Positions 42,621 to 55,320 of a DNA stretch of 64,000 nucleotides are shown one piece after another. Both the position numbers and the translations under genes were made by a program. The notes under the pieces are model-generated. The model ran no database searches, was not told the origin of the DNA, and worked only from the letters and a program-made list of their open reading frames with translations. Each line of letters opens with the position of its first letter. Within the stretch, counting starts at the first letter, position 1. The DNA comes from Zygaena filipendulae (lineage: Eukaryota; Arthropoda; Insecta; Lepidoptera; Zygaenidae), in NCBI GenBank assembly GCA_907165275.2, contig OU015652.1, positions 13,717,001 to 13,781,000 on the forward strand, in the 5' to 3' direction.

Positions 42621-44794
42621 TATATTATTTGAGGTAATAGTATGAGAGCTAGAGGATTTACTGTGCGTCGAGTTAATATTAGAAACACAATCAACACGTT
42701 TATAATGTACGATCACATGAGAAGGTTGGTTTATAATGCTTTCAAACAAATTCACAATAGATATTGAATAATAGAAACCCGATCGCCAATGATTTCGGGT
42801 CGTCAGCTGTTATTAAAAAAAAAGTGTCTTGTACTTCACTCACCCTTTTCGAAATGTGGAGAGGCGTAATGATCTTTTTATCCTGTCTTAAAACTCTATC
42901 TATCACTTATCTTCCAACGAACCGTGAAAGTGAACGTTAAAAAGTTTTACGATTTTATAAGTATGCACTAAATTGTATAATTACAGTACCTAACTACTTA
43001 CCTGTATACAGAGTTTAAATGTGTAGTGTAAGTTTACGTTTTACGCTCTAACATAACTGTGGGAAACCATTGTTAGGAATAACGAATTAGTTGTAGTGTG
43101 ATATTAAAGTTATCGTCTTATTGTTAGCATAAAAAGATAGATATTATTATATTTAAAGTGTATTTAAATTGGATTGCATTATCTCACGCGCATTTGACCC
43201 ACGAACAAAACAGCGGAAATAAGGTAGTGCTTAGTAAACCTTTACATTTTGCGGCTGTGAAAACTATTTATATACGTAGAAAACTAGTGGGAGGGTGGCT
43301 TTGAGTTGGAAGAGGGATGCTCGTTAATCACTAGACGATCTACGCAGATAAAGCGTTTGATATAATTTTATTTTTATTTCTGTTATTTCCATTTTTTTTT
43401 CTCTTTCTAATGTTTACTGTCTTTGTAAGCTTTTATTCAGTTCAGAAAATAAAGCTTAAAACTTATTTTCAAGGGCGATTCAATAGAAAATCATCATTCA
43501 ATTTTATATTTAACTGGCAAAATAATAATATTATGCATAGTTTCATATCTTATATATAGTTTTTATACATTATCTATTTGTTATTATCTAAATATTTATA
43601 TTGTGTCTTTAAAATTGAACCCTCCTTAATAACTTCTAAATAATTTTATTTATATTACTCATCGAAAATACCCGTACGGTGCACGGTGGCCGCGTTCCGT
43701 CACGCATAGAAGACGTCTCCTAAACTATTGTTTACAACTGTTTTACATGAAAATAGCACCTCTTAAACCCTTCTCGGTATGAAACGCGATGCATAGACTA
43801 TTATGCTCCGATGAATATGGTCAAATTACGATCCTTTACAAACCGGAGGTCACTGATCTATCTTACCAACGTACGACTATCTAAGATTAATCTCCAATTT
43901 AAATTCAGCTATTGACAAAGCTTTAGAAGTAGTTTTAAAGGAGTTCAGATGGGAGTTTTTTTTGTTATTGTGTCCCAATGAATAATTAGAGATGACAGTT
44001 TTATTGTGATGAGAAAGATTGAATTACATAACGTACGCATAAGCGATACTGGCAGAGAGTTCGTTTAAGTCTTTTCTTAGGTCGAAGTTATATTGAAGTA
44101 TGTATTTTAAAAAAGATATTGGTTTATAAAAATAATATCTGGTTTTGTTCAATTAACGATATTTATGAATAAAAAAACGAGTACATTTCATTACCTACAT
44201 ACATCCAGGTTGATAAAATAATTCAACACAAACCAGATCTATTTTAAGTCGCTGAATGTACCATCCAGAAAGGTTAATCACCTATTAAAACATAGAGGGT
44301 CTGTTTAAAGTAAATTTGAATGTTACTTGAGAGAAAATTATGAATTCCTAACGTGTACAGACAAAGTTCATGGAACAATGCAATAAAAGTTTATCTCGGT
44401 AAGCACGGTGTATTAACGGTCATTTAAACTTATCTTGTGCTTTCTCACGTTATGAATTTTATTTGTCATGCTCATACGCATGTAGGGTGAAAGTTTGTAT
44501 TGTGTACTGACCGTTGTCAAAGATCAGGTATGTAGAATGTAGATGGTATAGATACTATGATTCTAAAAAGATCCCGTGTAACTAATGAAGATGAGTAGGT
44601 ATTGAACCGTGGAATATGTAGAGTTATCCTAGATCTTGTGTACTATTGGAAACAAAGTAGTCTAGATCGTAGGTTTATCTTAGTTGTAGGTCATTAACAA
44701 AATTATTTGTATGCGATTACGCTATAAGTATTTGGTATAAATCACTGTTTCCAGTTAATTATAATTACATATAATAAATAGCAAATGATTATAA
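42621..44794. other. Long region with nothing assigned
   Basis: About 2.2 kb of AT-rich sequence without recognised repeats, supported frames or inverted repeats. A GC-richer patch lies at 43670-43720 (CGGTGCACGGTGGCCGCG). Confidence 0.45.
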
Positions 44795-44997
44795 TCCTAC
44801 TAATATTATAAATGAGAAAGTGTGGATGTTTGGATGTTTGTTACTCAATCACGCAAAAACGGCTGAACGGATTTAGATGAAATTTGGCATGCACATTGTC
44901 AGGGGTACAGAAAAGGACATAGAGTACTTTTTATCCCGGGAATTCTTGCGGAAACTCTTAAATTACCGTGAGTGAAACCGCGGGGCACAGCTAGTAC
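44795..44997 (-). repeat. Head repeat, body 2
   Basis: TCCTACTAATATTATAAATG, GGATGTTTGGATGTTTG, ACGGCTGAACGGATTTAG, TTTGGCATGCACATTGTC and ACCGCGGGGCACAGCTAG. Confidence 0.9.
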
Positions 44998-45429
44998 TTA
45001 ATATTAATTACGAGTATGCTTGAAAGTTATCACATAGCGATACAGGTAGGTATTTTTTAAATAGGTAAGTATGCAAAATATTTTCTAAAACAGTAGGTAT
45101 GTTTTGGTCAGAGTTTCTGGATCTAGGTAAGTACCTAGTTAATAGACGATTCTATAGTATATTCTAATTTAATTAATCTTTGACCGTTCATTGCATTCCA
45201 GTGTCGGCTTAGCGCAGACGGACGGACAAACTTAATCTACATATCGACTGTAAATCATGGCAGCCATAGGTCACATTATGACTCCTTATGGTACAAAGAA
45301 AATTCGGTTGGGTTATTCTTATCGTTTTACATTTTTTTTCGTGGGATCTTTTCATTATAGTTTTTTAAACCTACTTACATAATATATTTACGACTAATGC
45401 CAGTTTTATATTCGCAATTCGCAATGTAG
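44998..45429. other. Intergenic, nothing assigned
   Basis: An acceptor-like CATTCCAG| at 45201 is followed by about 57 open codons, but no start, donor or family supports an exon. Confidence 0.35.
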
Positions 45430-45535
45430 GTGTGGGATCATTTCATTTATTTGTTTATTTATTTATTCCATATTACAACCAAACATATTTTACTAAACTT
45501 ATATGTTGAAACGGATGCAAATGTTACCTCATATC
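45430..45535 (-). repeat. Possible LINE 3' end with TTTA tail
   Basis: TTTATTTGTTTATTTATTTA then CATATTACAACCAAACAT resembles the junction at 29437. Weak. Confidence 0.35.
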
Positions 45536-45864
45536 TTTTTCTAACAAAGTATACAGGTACTTATTTATTATTTAGGAAACTGGAGGTTGAACTAAGCGAA
45601 GCCTGTATTTCAACTCTCCAGTGCTCCACAAAGATATTGTGTACATGACTTGTGTATATGACTTGATGTATTGTTTTGTAGTCTTTATGAATTTCTAGAT
45701 TTACGTTATTTTTATAATTTCTTATTTCTGTAGTCATACTGTCATATAGTTGTATTACATGCGCTTTACATGCGGTATTATCTACACATGAATTAGGAAA
45801 AACTGGTGTCCGAATGAGCCAATACTGCAGAGTATGAAGTATATAATATACCTAAATATCCTAC

Positions 45865-46045
45865 TCATATTTAAGACGAGAAAGTAGTGAGGATATTTGT
45901 ATGTTTATTATATGATCATGCAAACGGCTAAACGGATGAAATTACACAGATAGCTTTTATGTTCTGGATCAACATGTAGGATACTTTTCATTGCGGAGCC
46001 TCCGAGGGAATCAAGAAATGTGCGGTGAAACTCGAGAACAGCTTA
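45865..46045 (-). repeat. Decayed head repeat, minus strand
   Basis: GTAGTGAGGATATTTGTATG, ACGGCTAAACGGATG, AGGATACTTTTCATTGCGG, GCGGTGAAACTCGAG and AACAGCTTAG are recognisable but strongly diverged. Confidence 0.55.
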
Positions 46046-46154
46046 GGTATATCATGAAACTTTATTAATACTTCAATGTACCTACCTACATATAAATAAA
46101 AGAGTATGTTAGTGATATTATGCATATTTTTTTGTTTTGATGTTTTTTTGAAAA

Positions 46155-46300
46155 TTGCAGGCATTGGCTGTTATATTAAATACCGATCCCCTAGCGGGAT
46201 AAGTCCGCCTTTGAGCGTAAATTACGTACTTATTTTAATTTTAGCAATTTGTAAAAAACTTTGTTTATGTTCAATAAAGTATACAAACAAACAAGCAAAC
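46155..46300 (+). repeat. LINE 3' motif, plus strand
   Basis: GGCATTGGCTGTTATATT, AGCGGGATAAGTCCGCC, CAATAAAGTATACAAAC and a CAAACAAACAAAC tail: the 3' untranslated end of a non-LTR element with AATAAA at 46273. Confidence 0.65.
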
Positions 46301-47231
46301 AAACAAACCGATATCAATATTTTGGTTTTGTAAGTCAAGTAAAGTCCGGTTACAATTCTAATCAAATAAATAAATAACTTATAACATGACGTTATTCTTG
46401 TAGAATGACCCTTATCACAACGGTGTGTTTGCTGCGATGCAATCGTTCCCAAATATCTTATATGAAATAAAAGCTTTGACTGTCTTTGACATACAGCTCT
46501 CATTTTTAACGAGTAACGTGCAACATACAATACTTGTGGTCCCATCACTGGTCCGTTTACCCTATGATTGATCACCGCACCACGCTTGAAGCATTATGTG
46601 ACAATGTGATATATTCTCTTAAATTACATTTGACTGTTACTATATCGTTATGGTATTTTATATTGATGTAATTTCTCATAATTTATTATGATGATTTCTT
46701 TTAGTGAGTTATATGACGCAAGAGAGGAATAGGTTCGGTAGGTGATAAAAATAACTCAGTGTACAATGATATTTATATTCCTAATAATTGGTATATTACT
46801 CGTATGTTTCTTGTCTGAAGCTTTTTAAGTTTGCAATACTTAAGCATCTCAATGACACAGTTGACATATCTAATAGTTTGTTAAAAAATTGAATAAGTGT
46901 CGGTTTTCACGCTTAAAAATGTGGCATTTGTGAGTGACCCTTAAGAGAAATTAATATTAATTTGATTATTTTTACTCAAAGGCTACGTTTTTTTTTTATA
47001 CATATGTACCAATATTGACGAAAAGTACAATTGCGTTTAAAGATTGCGTGCCTTGAAATGTAAGTTGGAAAACTTCTGATCATAGTCCGATTTCTTTATG
47101 TAATCTAACATACTAGTATTTATATAGGTACATAACAGAACTAAAATAAATTGTTCAGAGAGAACAATGTTAAATTATTACTTATCCACAGGTATAAAGT
47201 AGGTGCCTACTATGAACACAAGTAAAATATA
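46301..47231. other. Intergenic, nothing assigned
   Basis: No supported features. Confidence 0.4.
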
Positions 47232-47437
47232 ACTAGCTGTGCCCCGCGGTTTCACCCGCGGTAATTTCGGTGTTCCCGCGGGAATTCCGGGATAAAAAGT
47301 ACCATATGACCTTCTCTGTACCCCTGACCATGTGCATGCCAAATTTCATCGAAATCCGTTCAGCTGTTTTTGCGTGATTGAGCAACAAACATCCAAACAT
47401 CCACACTTTCACATTTATAATATTAGTAGGATTAGTT
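47232..47437 (+). repeat. Head repeat, body 2, near-consensus
   Basis: CTAGCTGTGCCCCGCGG, TTCCCGCGGGAATTCCGGG, CATGCCAAATTTCATCG, two AAACATCC units and TTATAATATTAGTAGGAT. One of the best preserved copies. Confidence 0.95.
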
Positions 47438-47782
47438 CTTATCTAACTCATGGACTCATTCGTTTCTGATGGCGCGGCGACCTGTATTAACCCCATTACA
47501 CGAGTATCTTTTCGTATTATATACCATAAAAACCTATATATAAATGTAAAATTTTATTTAAACCACCCGGCCGAGTGTTAGTGATGAATTATTTATATGA
47601 ATTTTTAGATTGTCGATATATTTTTTTGATCGTTAGCTACAAGATATTTGCTATAATATGTTTTTTTTCCAATACACTTGCTCTGTCAATAATGCAAAGC
47701 TGAAAGTATAAATTTTAATCCAAGATTATATTTTCATTATACATCTATTCGTACCTAAATCGCTGTATCTGTTACTTTGGTA
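47438..47782. other. Intergenic, nothing assigned
   Basis: No supported features. Confidence 0.4.
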
Positions 47783-47865
47783 ATGAAGAAGAAGAAGAAG
47801 AAGAAAATACATTTATTTCAGCACAACACACAAGAAAAAGAAACAAACATCAACTAGGTAGTCTC
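47783..47865 (-). repeat. LINE 3' end with GAA/TTC tail, minus strand
   Basis: GAAGAAGAAGAAGAAG, AAAATACATTTATTTCAGC and AAACAAACATCAAC, nearly identical to 12072-12140. Confidence 0.75.
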
Positions 47866-47929
47866 TACTCTCTATATGCAATGCAGAGTGTACGGACCAT
47901 GGAGGTATAAAGTCATTACTAAATCTTTA

Positions 47930-48152
47930 TATATTATAAAACAAAGTCCTCCACCGCGTCTGTTAGTGTGTCTATTTGTCTAATTGTCTCTCTGTTCGCG
48001 ATAAACTCAAAAGACTCCTGAATGCATTTTCATTGGGTTTTCACCAATAGATAAAGGGATCCAAGAGGAACGTTTATACATATAGTTTATCCTGGAATTT
48101 TCGCGGAAACTTCGAAATTCTTGCGAGTGAAACCGCGGGGGACAGTTAGTTT
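47930..48152 (-). repeat. Head repeat, body 7
   Basis: ATTATAAAACAAAGTCCTCC, TGTCTCTCTGTTCGCG, GAATTTTCGCGGAAACTTCG and ACCGCGGGGGACAG. Confidence 0.75.
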
Positions 48153-49219
48153 AGAATAAACAAAACGAATAACAGAAAAACGTAAAAGCATAAGAAATGT
48201 TACAACAATAGCAGTTCACAATTCAATAAATAGACTACAGTTGGACAAGAAACAGTAAAAGTGCTTTTTCTACCCCAAAGATAATACGGGAGAAGATTCG
48301 ATTTTTAATGAAAAAAGGGGAAAGTGCTCTATTGTTACACTACCTTAGTGTTCAATAACGGGATGAGTATAGATAGTTGGTTATTGCCAATATACAAATG
48401 CTGCCAGGAATAAAAAAGAAATGAAAAACATTGAAAAAGACAAAAGCAAAACTCGACACTATAAATTATTATCGACTGTTGACATTTCAACGACTTTGTA
48501 CTTTTAAGGGACAGATAGCAAAGAGATGGCCATAAGAGTAATTTTAAACTCGAAGTCAAATTACTAGTGTATCTGTTAATTGTTATTGTAATTAATATGT
48601 ACGATCAAACCTATTATGGTATATCTAATTATCTACATTTCAACATGTATTATTTTTATGTTAGGATCCTTCCAACAACGTAGTTGCGGATTAACGCCAC
48701 CAATATTGTGAGAGAAAGAGGCTAGAGCCCTATCAAATCAGACTCTAGACTCTAGATGTAACAGCCGTGGAATTACGGTAGTACAATAGTAGGCTTTACA
48801 ATGCACAGAGAATATTTTGGTATAGTAATAGTAGATACCTAGTACTTAGTAGTACCTAGTAGTAAAAGTAGGGAATAGTAATATTTTTTTCTGGCTGTAA
48901 CAAAAAAAGGATTTGTAAGAGGCGAAAGGTGCATGAGGATACGGAGATTTTTGAAGTCACCGGGCATAATGGCTGGCGGGTGACGACAGCTGCGCAGGGG
49001 CAGCTGCGCAAGGTGCGTGCGGCCTGCGCGAGCGCACGTGTGCGAGCGGACAGAATGTGCCCGCACCCAGCATTGTTTCATTTCCATATTTTAATATCCT
49101 GGTGAAATTTCTCGATCAAAGATCAACTATATTTTTGCCTTTAATATGCTCTAAAGATATAGATAGATAACTGTTTACTGTACACCAAAAATGTTTTTAC
49201 AAATTTTCCTATAATTTAA
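48153..49219. other. Intergenic with a GC-rich patch
   Basis: 48955-49075 is GC-rich with the direct repeat CAGCTGCGCA (48987 and 49000). A minus-strand frame (48839-49087) crosses it but has no family. It may be a promoter or a repeat. Confidence 0.35.
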
Positions 49220-49400
49220 AATGTTATATATACAAACAGCGGCCTTATCGCTTAAAGCGATCTCTCCCAGGTAACCTTTAGGTGGACAGATAATACCCGC
49301 AGTTTCGACTGCGGTAATTTCGGAATTCCCGCGGGGATTCCGGGATAAAAGTACCCTATCTCTTTCTCTGTACTCCTGAAAACGATTGGGCTGCTATGTG
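49220..49400. repeat. LINE 3' motif (-) next to a head repeat (+)
   Basis: 49231-49290 holds AGCGGCCTTATCGC, AAAGCGATCTCTCCCAGG and CTTTAGGTGGACAGA on the minus strand. 49293-49395 is a plus-strand head core with ATTCCCGCGGGGATTCCGGG and no tail. Confidence 0.7.
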
Positions 49401-49549
49401 AAGACATGAAAGTGTAAGAGTGTATGTAAGTTCGACATTATTGTTTGTGACAATGAGACTTTAATAATATTATAGTATCATATTATGATAACGATATCTC
49501 ACTAAACTTTGTAGTATGTGGTGACGTGGTTTCAATTGAATTTGAATTG

Positions 49550-49968
49550 CTATAAAATAATGACGATGGCCATGAATGCTAGATAGGCATAAGTGGTCAA
49601 CCACGTCATTCCACAATCAAGATCAGGTTCCAGATGTCCTGGATTTTCAATGGATAGGTATATTTTGATATCCTTTCGGCTGTACAGCTTTTCTTGGTTT
49701 TCATGGGAAAACCTTAGTTTCAAGTTAAGTAGATGTGAGTTGTGAAGTTTGTTTAGACAAATAATGCGATCACGTATGCACGAGTTGGAGATGCAGTTGA
49801 TCATGGGACAGAACCAGGGGAAGCGCTCCAGGGGCTGAACTCCAACACCATGGTGTTAAAGTATTGTAGAGGCACCAGGAGAAACTCTACAACAGAAGCA
49901 AATGGAGACAAATCCTATATGGTCACGATCCTCATTAGTAAGGGAACAACAAAGAAGAAGAAGAAGTA
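49550..49968 (+). repeat. Truncated retroelement with GAAGAA tail
   Basis: GGGAAGCGCTCCAGGGGC, AACTCCAACACCATGGTG, AGGCACCAGGAGAAACTC, GGTCACGATCCTCATTAG and GGGAACAACAAAGAAGAAG form a 3' end familiar from lepidopteran dispersed repeats. The upstream limit is uncertain. Confidence 0.55.
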
Positions 49969-51092
49969 GAGTTGTGAAAAGATGGTTAAAAAAAACTCCC
50001 AAGAAGACAACATAACGCTAGATTCTAATCTTTTATTGTTGAAAAATGTCGAGTCCAACAGCTGCCATTAAATTAATTAATTAACTCCAGCAAACTCGTA
50101 AACTTGTTCTCGCCGCTTTCACACGATTGGAAGTTATCTAAACTGGATTCAGCATTTGGTCCTTCCTCAAAACAAAATATTTTCTCATGGCTACTTAAAC
50201 CTACCAAGTATCAAAACAAAACTCGTACCGATGTAAAAACTAGCTGTTGCTCGCGACTCTGCTTACGAGTTTTATAAGTGCGTGGTCGTTACTGTCGCTT
50301 CTGGTTATTTTGATTTTGATTTTACCGATGTTAAAATGTCTTATAAGGTAGGTACCTACATAACAAAAAATTGGTTTACAAGTGGTAGAGATATCATGTA
50401 TTTGTTACATGATACATACAAATCGAGACACAAGAAATACATACAAATCGAGAGCCTCCTCCGTTTTTAGAAGTTGATCAAAAAGTAGAAGTCAATTTTG
50501 AATACAAAGTTCGTTTTGATTCTTTGTATTGTAAAATGGACACCCATACCAAATTAAAAATTAATCGCCTGTTTTCGTTGACAGTGAGACGACAAAAATC
50601 AATTAGCAATTCTGAATTAATAAGCGAGTTTTATAAACGGGGGATCGTCTCTTTAGTGATAATAATCTCTCGACAGTTCGTTGAACTCGTCTCAGCTAAA
50701 GGCCAATCTTGTATATTCTAGGTCACCGCAAGGTCGCTTAATATGAGACATGTCTCTACATGTTTCAGTTAAACTTCTATAAAAGTTGACTTCCTAAAAA
50801 TATACTTAATTCTCTTTGAACTATGATATATTTTTATAAAAATAAGACGATTCTTTTGTTTATTAGATCGATTGCATTTTTGTGCAGGTCCTACATACGA
50901 CCTTGCGGTGTGCCTGTTATAAAATATAGCAATAGCAATAAGTCAGTCTTGCAAAGTCGTTTCTTATAAAAGCAAATTGTCATTAGAGGTATGCAATATG
51001 CATACTCACATTAGAGCTCCTACTCGTATCTTCAGAAGCGTAATTCGTATAATAAACTGGCAAGTTTTTGCTTAGTACTGTATCATTAACTA
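49969..51092. other. Intergenic, nothing firmly assigned
   Basis: CTAGCTGTTGCTCGCGACTC (50241-50260) is the start of another dispersed repeat head. The frames at 50282-50470 and 50524-50721 lie in or near it and lack support. Confidence 0.35.
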
Positions 51093-52663
51093 CACTCGAG
51101 AGCAATGAATCCGGGTCACTTAAAGAATGTTAAAAATCTCGGAAACTAAAAATGATAGGTTAATGCAATAAATTGTATTTAATAGACAATGTAATACTCC
51201 TTAAATGAAAGTAAAAAAAATATGAGTCACCATACATTTTATTAACACAAAATTACATAAAGAAAAAAACTGCTGATCTCTCCTTAAAACAAAAATAGGA
51301 AACATGAAATTTTTGAACTTTATTACGATTTTCTTGAATTTTAATACTTCGTATTGCCTCCTCGTGCTTCCATTACTGCGTTTACGCGGTTTGGCATGCT
51401 GTACACCAAGTTCCTTATACGATTTTGGGGAATATTCTCCCATTCCTCTGTGAGAGCAATTTTGAGCTCACGAAGCGTGATTGGGGGAGGGTTTCGTTGT
51501 TTTACGCATCTGCCTAGCTCGTCCCAAGCATGCTCGATCGGGTTGATATCCGGGCTGCGCGCTGGCCACTCCATACGAGTAATGTTCATCTCTTGAAGGT
51601 AGTCATTCACAATCCTACCTGTATGAGGTCGGGCATTGTCATGCATAAATATAGCATCCTCACCTAAATTGACCATAAATGGACCAACGTGATCATTGAG
51701 GATTTCTTCCACATATCTTACGCTAGTTAAAGAGCCGTTTTCTATGATCACCAGCTCTGTGCGACTTTCAGAAGAAATTCCGGCCCACACAAGTACAGAC
51801 CCACCACCGTAGGCTACTTTTTCTTCGATGCATGCTTGCTTGAATCTTTCCCCTGGTCTTCGATACACTCTGTATCTTCCATCGTGCTTGTAGAGCATAA
51901 ATTTTGATTCGTCGGAGAACATAACTTTTGACCAATCTTCAATACTCCAATTTACGTGGCTCTGGGCATATCTTAGTCTTGAAATACGATGCGCACGCTC
52001 CAGTTTAGGGCCGTTTGCAGGTCTAAGGGGTTTTAAGTTAGATTCAGCAAGCCGACGTCTTACTGTCCATGCACTTGGGTTACTTCCTCCGAGGCGTCGA
52101 AACTGATTTGTGAGTTCAGTTCCTGTGAGAAAGCGATTTCGAAGCATGGTGTTCACCAAGTATCGGTCTTCTCATGCTGTGGTACACCTGGTTCTGCCCG
52201 TTCCTGGTCTGCGTAGGTTAGAACCAGTTTCTTCGTAACGTCGGAGAACTCTTTGTACTGTTGACAGCGACACACCGACAGTCCTGGCTGTATCGCGCTG
52301 ACTCCGGCCGGTTTCCAGCATTGTAAGTATTCTGGTGCATTCTTCAGGCGTAAGCGACATAATTTCAGCTTGAATAATGAATATAGAGCACTATCAACAT
52401 GGTTTATGTACCCACTTAAATGACAGATTACAAACAAAAGCAAAACCAAATGCTGTAATTTCGTAGTTCCATCTTCGAAAGTGGCCCTTTTTCAAGTTTG
52501 ATTTTTTTATGATATAACTTTACAATAACTAAGAAGTTTTAATACCTTCATTTAAGGAGTATCACATTGTCTATTAAATACGATTTATTGCATTAACCTA
52601 GCATTTTTAGTTTCCGAGATTTTTAGGATTCTTTAAGTGACCCGGATTCATTGCTCTCGAGTG
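51093..52663 (-). mobile_element. Tc1-family transposon with long inverted repeats
   Basis: The 1,571-bp element begins CACTCGAGAGCAATG and ends in its mirror CATTGCTCTCGAGTG, with TA on both sides (51091-51092 and 52664-52665). Terminal repeats are about 118 bp and almost identical. The interior encodes one minus-strand transposase. Tc1/mariner elements move by cut and paste into TA. Confidence 0.95.
51341..52360 (-). pseudogene. Tc1 transposase, one in-frame stop
   Basis: Read from the ATG at 52358-52360 this is a 339-codon frame broken only by TGA at codon 63 (52172-52174). The N-terminal part (SLTPEECTRILTMLETGRSQ, then VGVSLSTVQRVLRRY) is the paired-like helix-turn-helix. The catalytic triad is FSDES (Asp150), MHDNARPH (Asp241) and SPDINPIEH (Glu276), with 34 residues between the last two: DD34E, the Tc1 type. 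Relatives usually have Arg at the broken position (TTAREDRYL-like), so a CGA to TGA CpG transition is the likely lesion. No frameshift is seen. The copy cannot make full-length protein without readthrough, but its ends look mobilisable. Confidence 0.9.
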
Positions 52664-52665
52664 TA

Positions 52666-54011
52666 TATGACAAAGAGATGTTAACTTGCACTATCTAACC
52701 GTTCGTCAACGATATTTTTTGTTGTTTTATTTACTTCATGAAATGTATCGTAAGATATATTATGTACATCGGTACCTACGGTCGAAGTAGGAGGTCTTGA
52801 TTAGTGCTTGTTTCGGACAAGGCAAACGATCGACCTTGCAAAGGCAGTATCATTCGGAAATAGAATCGATTTGATGTAATTGTAACCGTTTGAAGATTGT
52901 ATCGCATTAAAGAGTCATAATCGAAACCATTTAAAAGATTAACTTTCAACATGCTATTAAAATTATAATTTTAACAAATATTTTCGAGTTACACAAAACT
53001 AGGTAGCTCATAAGTTCTGATAAAACTTCTGCTCTAACATATTATATTCATCCTCTTATTTTTAACAGTTAACAATAACATTTATATGACAACAAATATT
53101 TTACTTTCGCATTAATAAATGGCGACGGCAAACCAACGTTTTTAAAAATGTCACCAAACAAACGCAATCCGTTAACACCCATAATGTTCTCAACAAAAGC
53201 ATTGTACAAAAATAGATAAGGAAACTATCGTCACGGTAACACCAATTAAAGGTAGACAAAAGGATCCGTTAGAGAAAGAAGTAAAACCTTCTGTTCAGGT
53301 ATCATAAGACAATAAAAGACAATAAAAGTCCGCAACTAAACGGGAATTAGGGAGTCTAACCTGTGGTGCAATATAAAAGGAAGTTACTCTGAAAACTAAG
53401 GTAGATATTGTTGTAACAAAAACGCTGCGAGCAAGCGAGCACGAGGTAAGGGATGATTGTTTGCCGCTAAAAAGGTAAAGTTTGTTAAAGGCATGACTAA
53501 ATTCGGTACGGGACACATTATAAAAGGTAAACAAAATATTAGCAAATTGGTTGGCCATGTTTCCTATTATTTATATTATTTGTGTGTATTTTTGGTGTGG
53601 ATCTTGGGTGGCCTTCAATGATACTAATAAGATTTCATCTTTAATATTAAGATACGCGTATTACGTACAAATAACATAATATACCTACTTACACTGGAGA
53701 TGAGGTATTATTTTAAATTACCTATCATTTTTCGTAGCCAAGAAGGAAAAACAACCCTTATAATTTTTTCATGTCAGTTCTTGTTTTCGTACCTATGTCA
53801 TAGTAATTTTCTTAAAGACTTTTGCCACTATAACATAGATAACATTTAAAATGGAGGTGTGAAATCAAGAAAAAAAATTTAGGGATGGAAAAAATCATAA
53901 TGGTGTTTAATTAATAAGTGGGTAAGATTTAATAAAGATATGTAATTAATTTCTCTTTGAATTTATACCTATGCAGTTTTCATGATTTTTGTTTTCATTC
54001 AAGATGATATA
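52666..54011. other. Intergenic, nothing assigned
   Basis: No supported frames or repeats in about 1.3 kb. Confidence 0.4.
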
Positions 54012-54173
54012 ATCCTACTAATATTATAAATGTGAAAGCGTGGAATTTGGATGTTTGTTACTCAATCACGCAAAAACGGCTGAACGGATTTGGATGAAAT
54101 TTGGCATGCACGTTGTCAGAGGTACAAAAAAGGACATAGGGTATTTTTTATCCCGGAATTACCGCGGGTAAGT
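54012..54173 (-). repeat. Head repeat, body 2, head truncated
   Basis: TCCTACTAATATTATAAATG, ACGGCTGAACGGATTTGG, TTTGGCATGCACGTTGTC and ATCCCGGAATTACCGCGGG. The final head bases are missing. Confidence 0.85.
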
Positions 54174-55149
54174 CTTTTTTTCATTATTCAGTCATTATTT
54201 TTAAGTCCGTAAAGTGAGAGTTAACCGTCGTACTTTTCCGTCACGATATTTACTTAAGTACCTAAGCTCTTAACTGCCTACTTGTTTTTAGTTTTAGAGC
54301 AATAACAATAAATAGTTCTCAAATCTTACTCCATTGAGGAATTAAAGGATGTATTTAAATATATAATAAGTACTTTAGTAATATATTATTGTGATAATAT
54401 TAAAGCAAGAAAAGCTTTGTTGTACGAGATGGGATCATCGTAAACAAAGAGTTCGTTAGAAAGCTTTATGTAGAACTTGTAATACCTAAGTCAGTGAAGT
54501 AAGCTCCCGATATTTTTGTTGTCTAAGAAATATTTTTGCTTTTATATATACCTAAGCACTTAGTTGTAAGTTGTATACCTTTGATTTCTTGCCACATCAA
54601 TAAACTGAACGGAATCCTTTTTACAGAGATGTTTTAATTTAAAAACGGGTAAGTTCATACTTAAAAAAATCATAAGCAATGAAAAATGTATTGAAAAATT
54701 ACAAAGATAATACGGTAGACAATTGAATTGCGCTACTGTGCGCTCTGTCGCTGACCACAAAACAGGGTCGTAAACCTAAACAAAGGACCACAAGAAAGGA
54801 AATTATTATAAACGATATTATTCCACGTAATATACAAAGATAAGAAACAAAGACTCGGCTACTAAGTACACCATAAACTAAAAGCTGCAGAGATGAATTT
54901 TTGTCACTGTTATCTCTAATTTACCTCGCTCAAATAGTTACCTATGTTTTCATATGAAAATTTATATTTATTATATTAATAAATCTTATGTAACGTATTA
55001 ATTAATATTTATTTTTAGTTTAGTTGCGTATTCTGTTGATATAATAATATATTATATGTAATCACGTTATGTATTTTATACTAGTTGCATTTCCCTATCT
55101 GATATAATATGAAAACACCTATCTAATTTTCTCTTTCTTATAAATCTGT
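54174..55149. other. Intergenic, nothing assigned
   Basis: AT-rich; no supported features. Confidence 0.4.
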
Positions 55150-55281
55150 CCACCCAAAGGTAGCCTGGGAGAGATCACTTTAAGCGATAAGGCCGCCTTT
55201 TGTATACCTTTTAAGTTAAATTCTAGAAAATTTGTAAACACTTTTTTTTGTTAGTTTGGTGTACAATAAAGAGTTATCTAT

Positions 55282-55317
<36 letters not shown>

Positions 55318-55320
55318 TAC
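55150..55320 (+). repeat. LINE 3' end with CTAT tail
   Basis: CCAAAGGTAGCCTGGGAGAG, TTAAGCGATAAGGCCGCC, GTGTACAATAAAGAG and about ten CTAT units. Poly(A) signal AATAAA at 55266. This is the best copy of the GATAAGGCCGCC family here. Confidence 0.8.

Noticed and set aside
45201..45360. Possible exon after CATTCCAG
   Set aside because: Open reading continues but there is no donor, start or family signature.
50282..50470. Plus-strand frame with FDFDFTD repeat
   Set aside because: It follows a CTAGCTGTTGCTCGCG repeat head and is low complexity; probably chance.
51354..51596. Plus-strand frame inside the Tc1 element
   Set aside because: Antisense shadow of the transposase.
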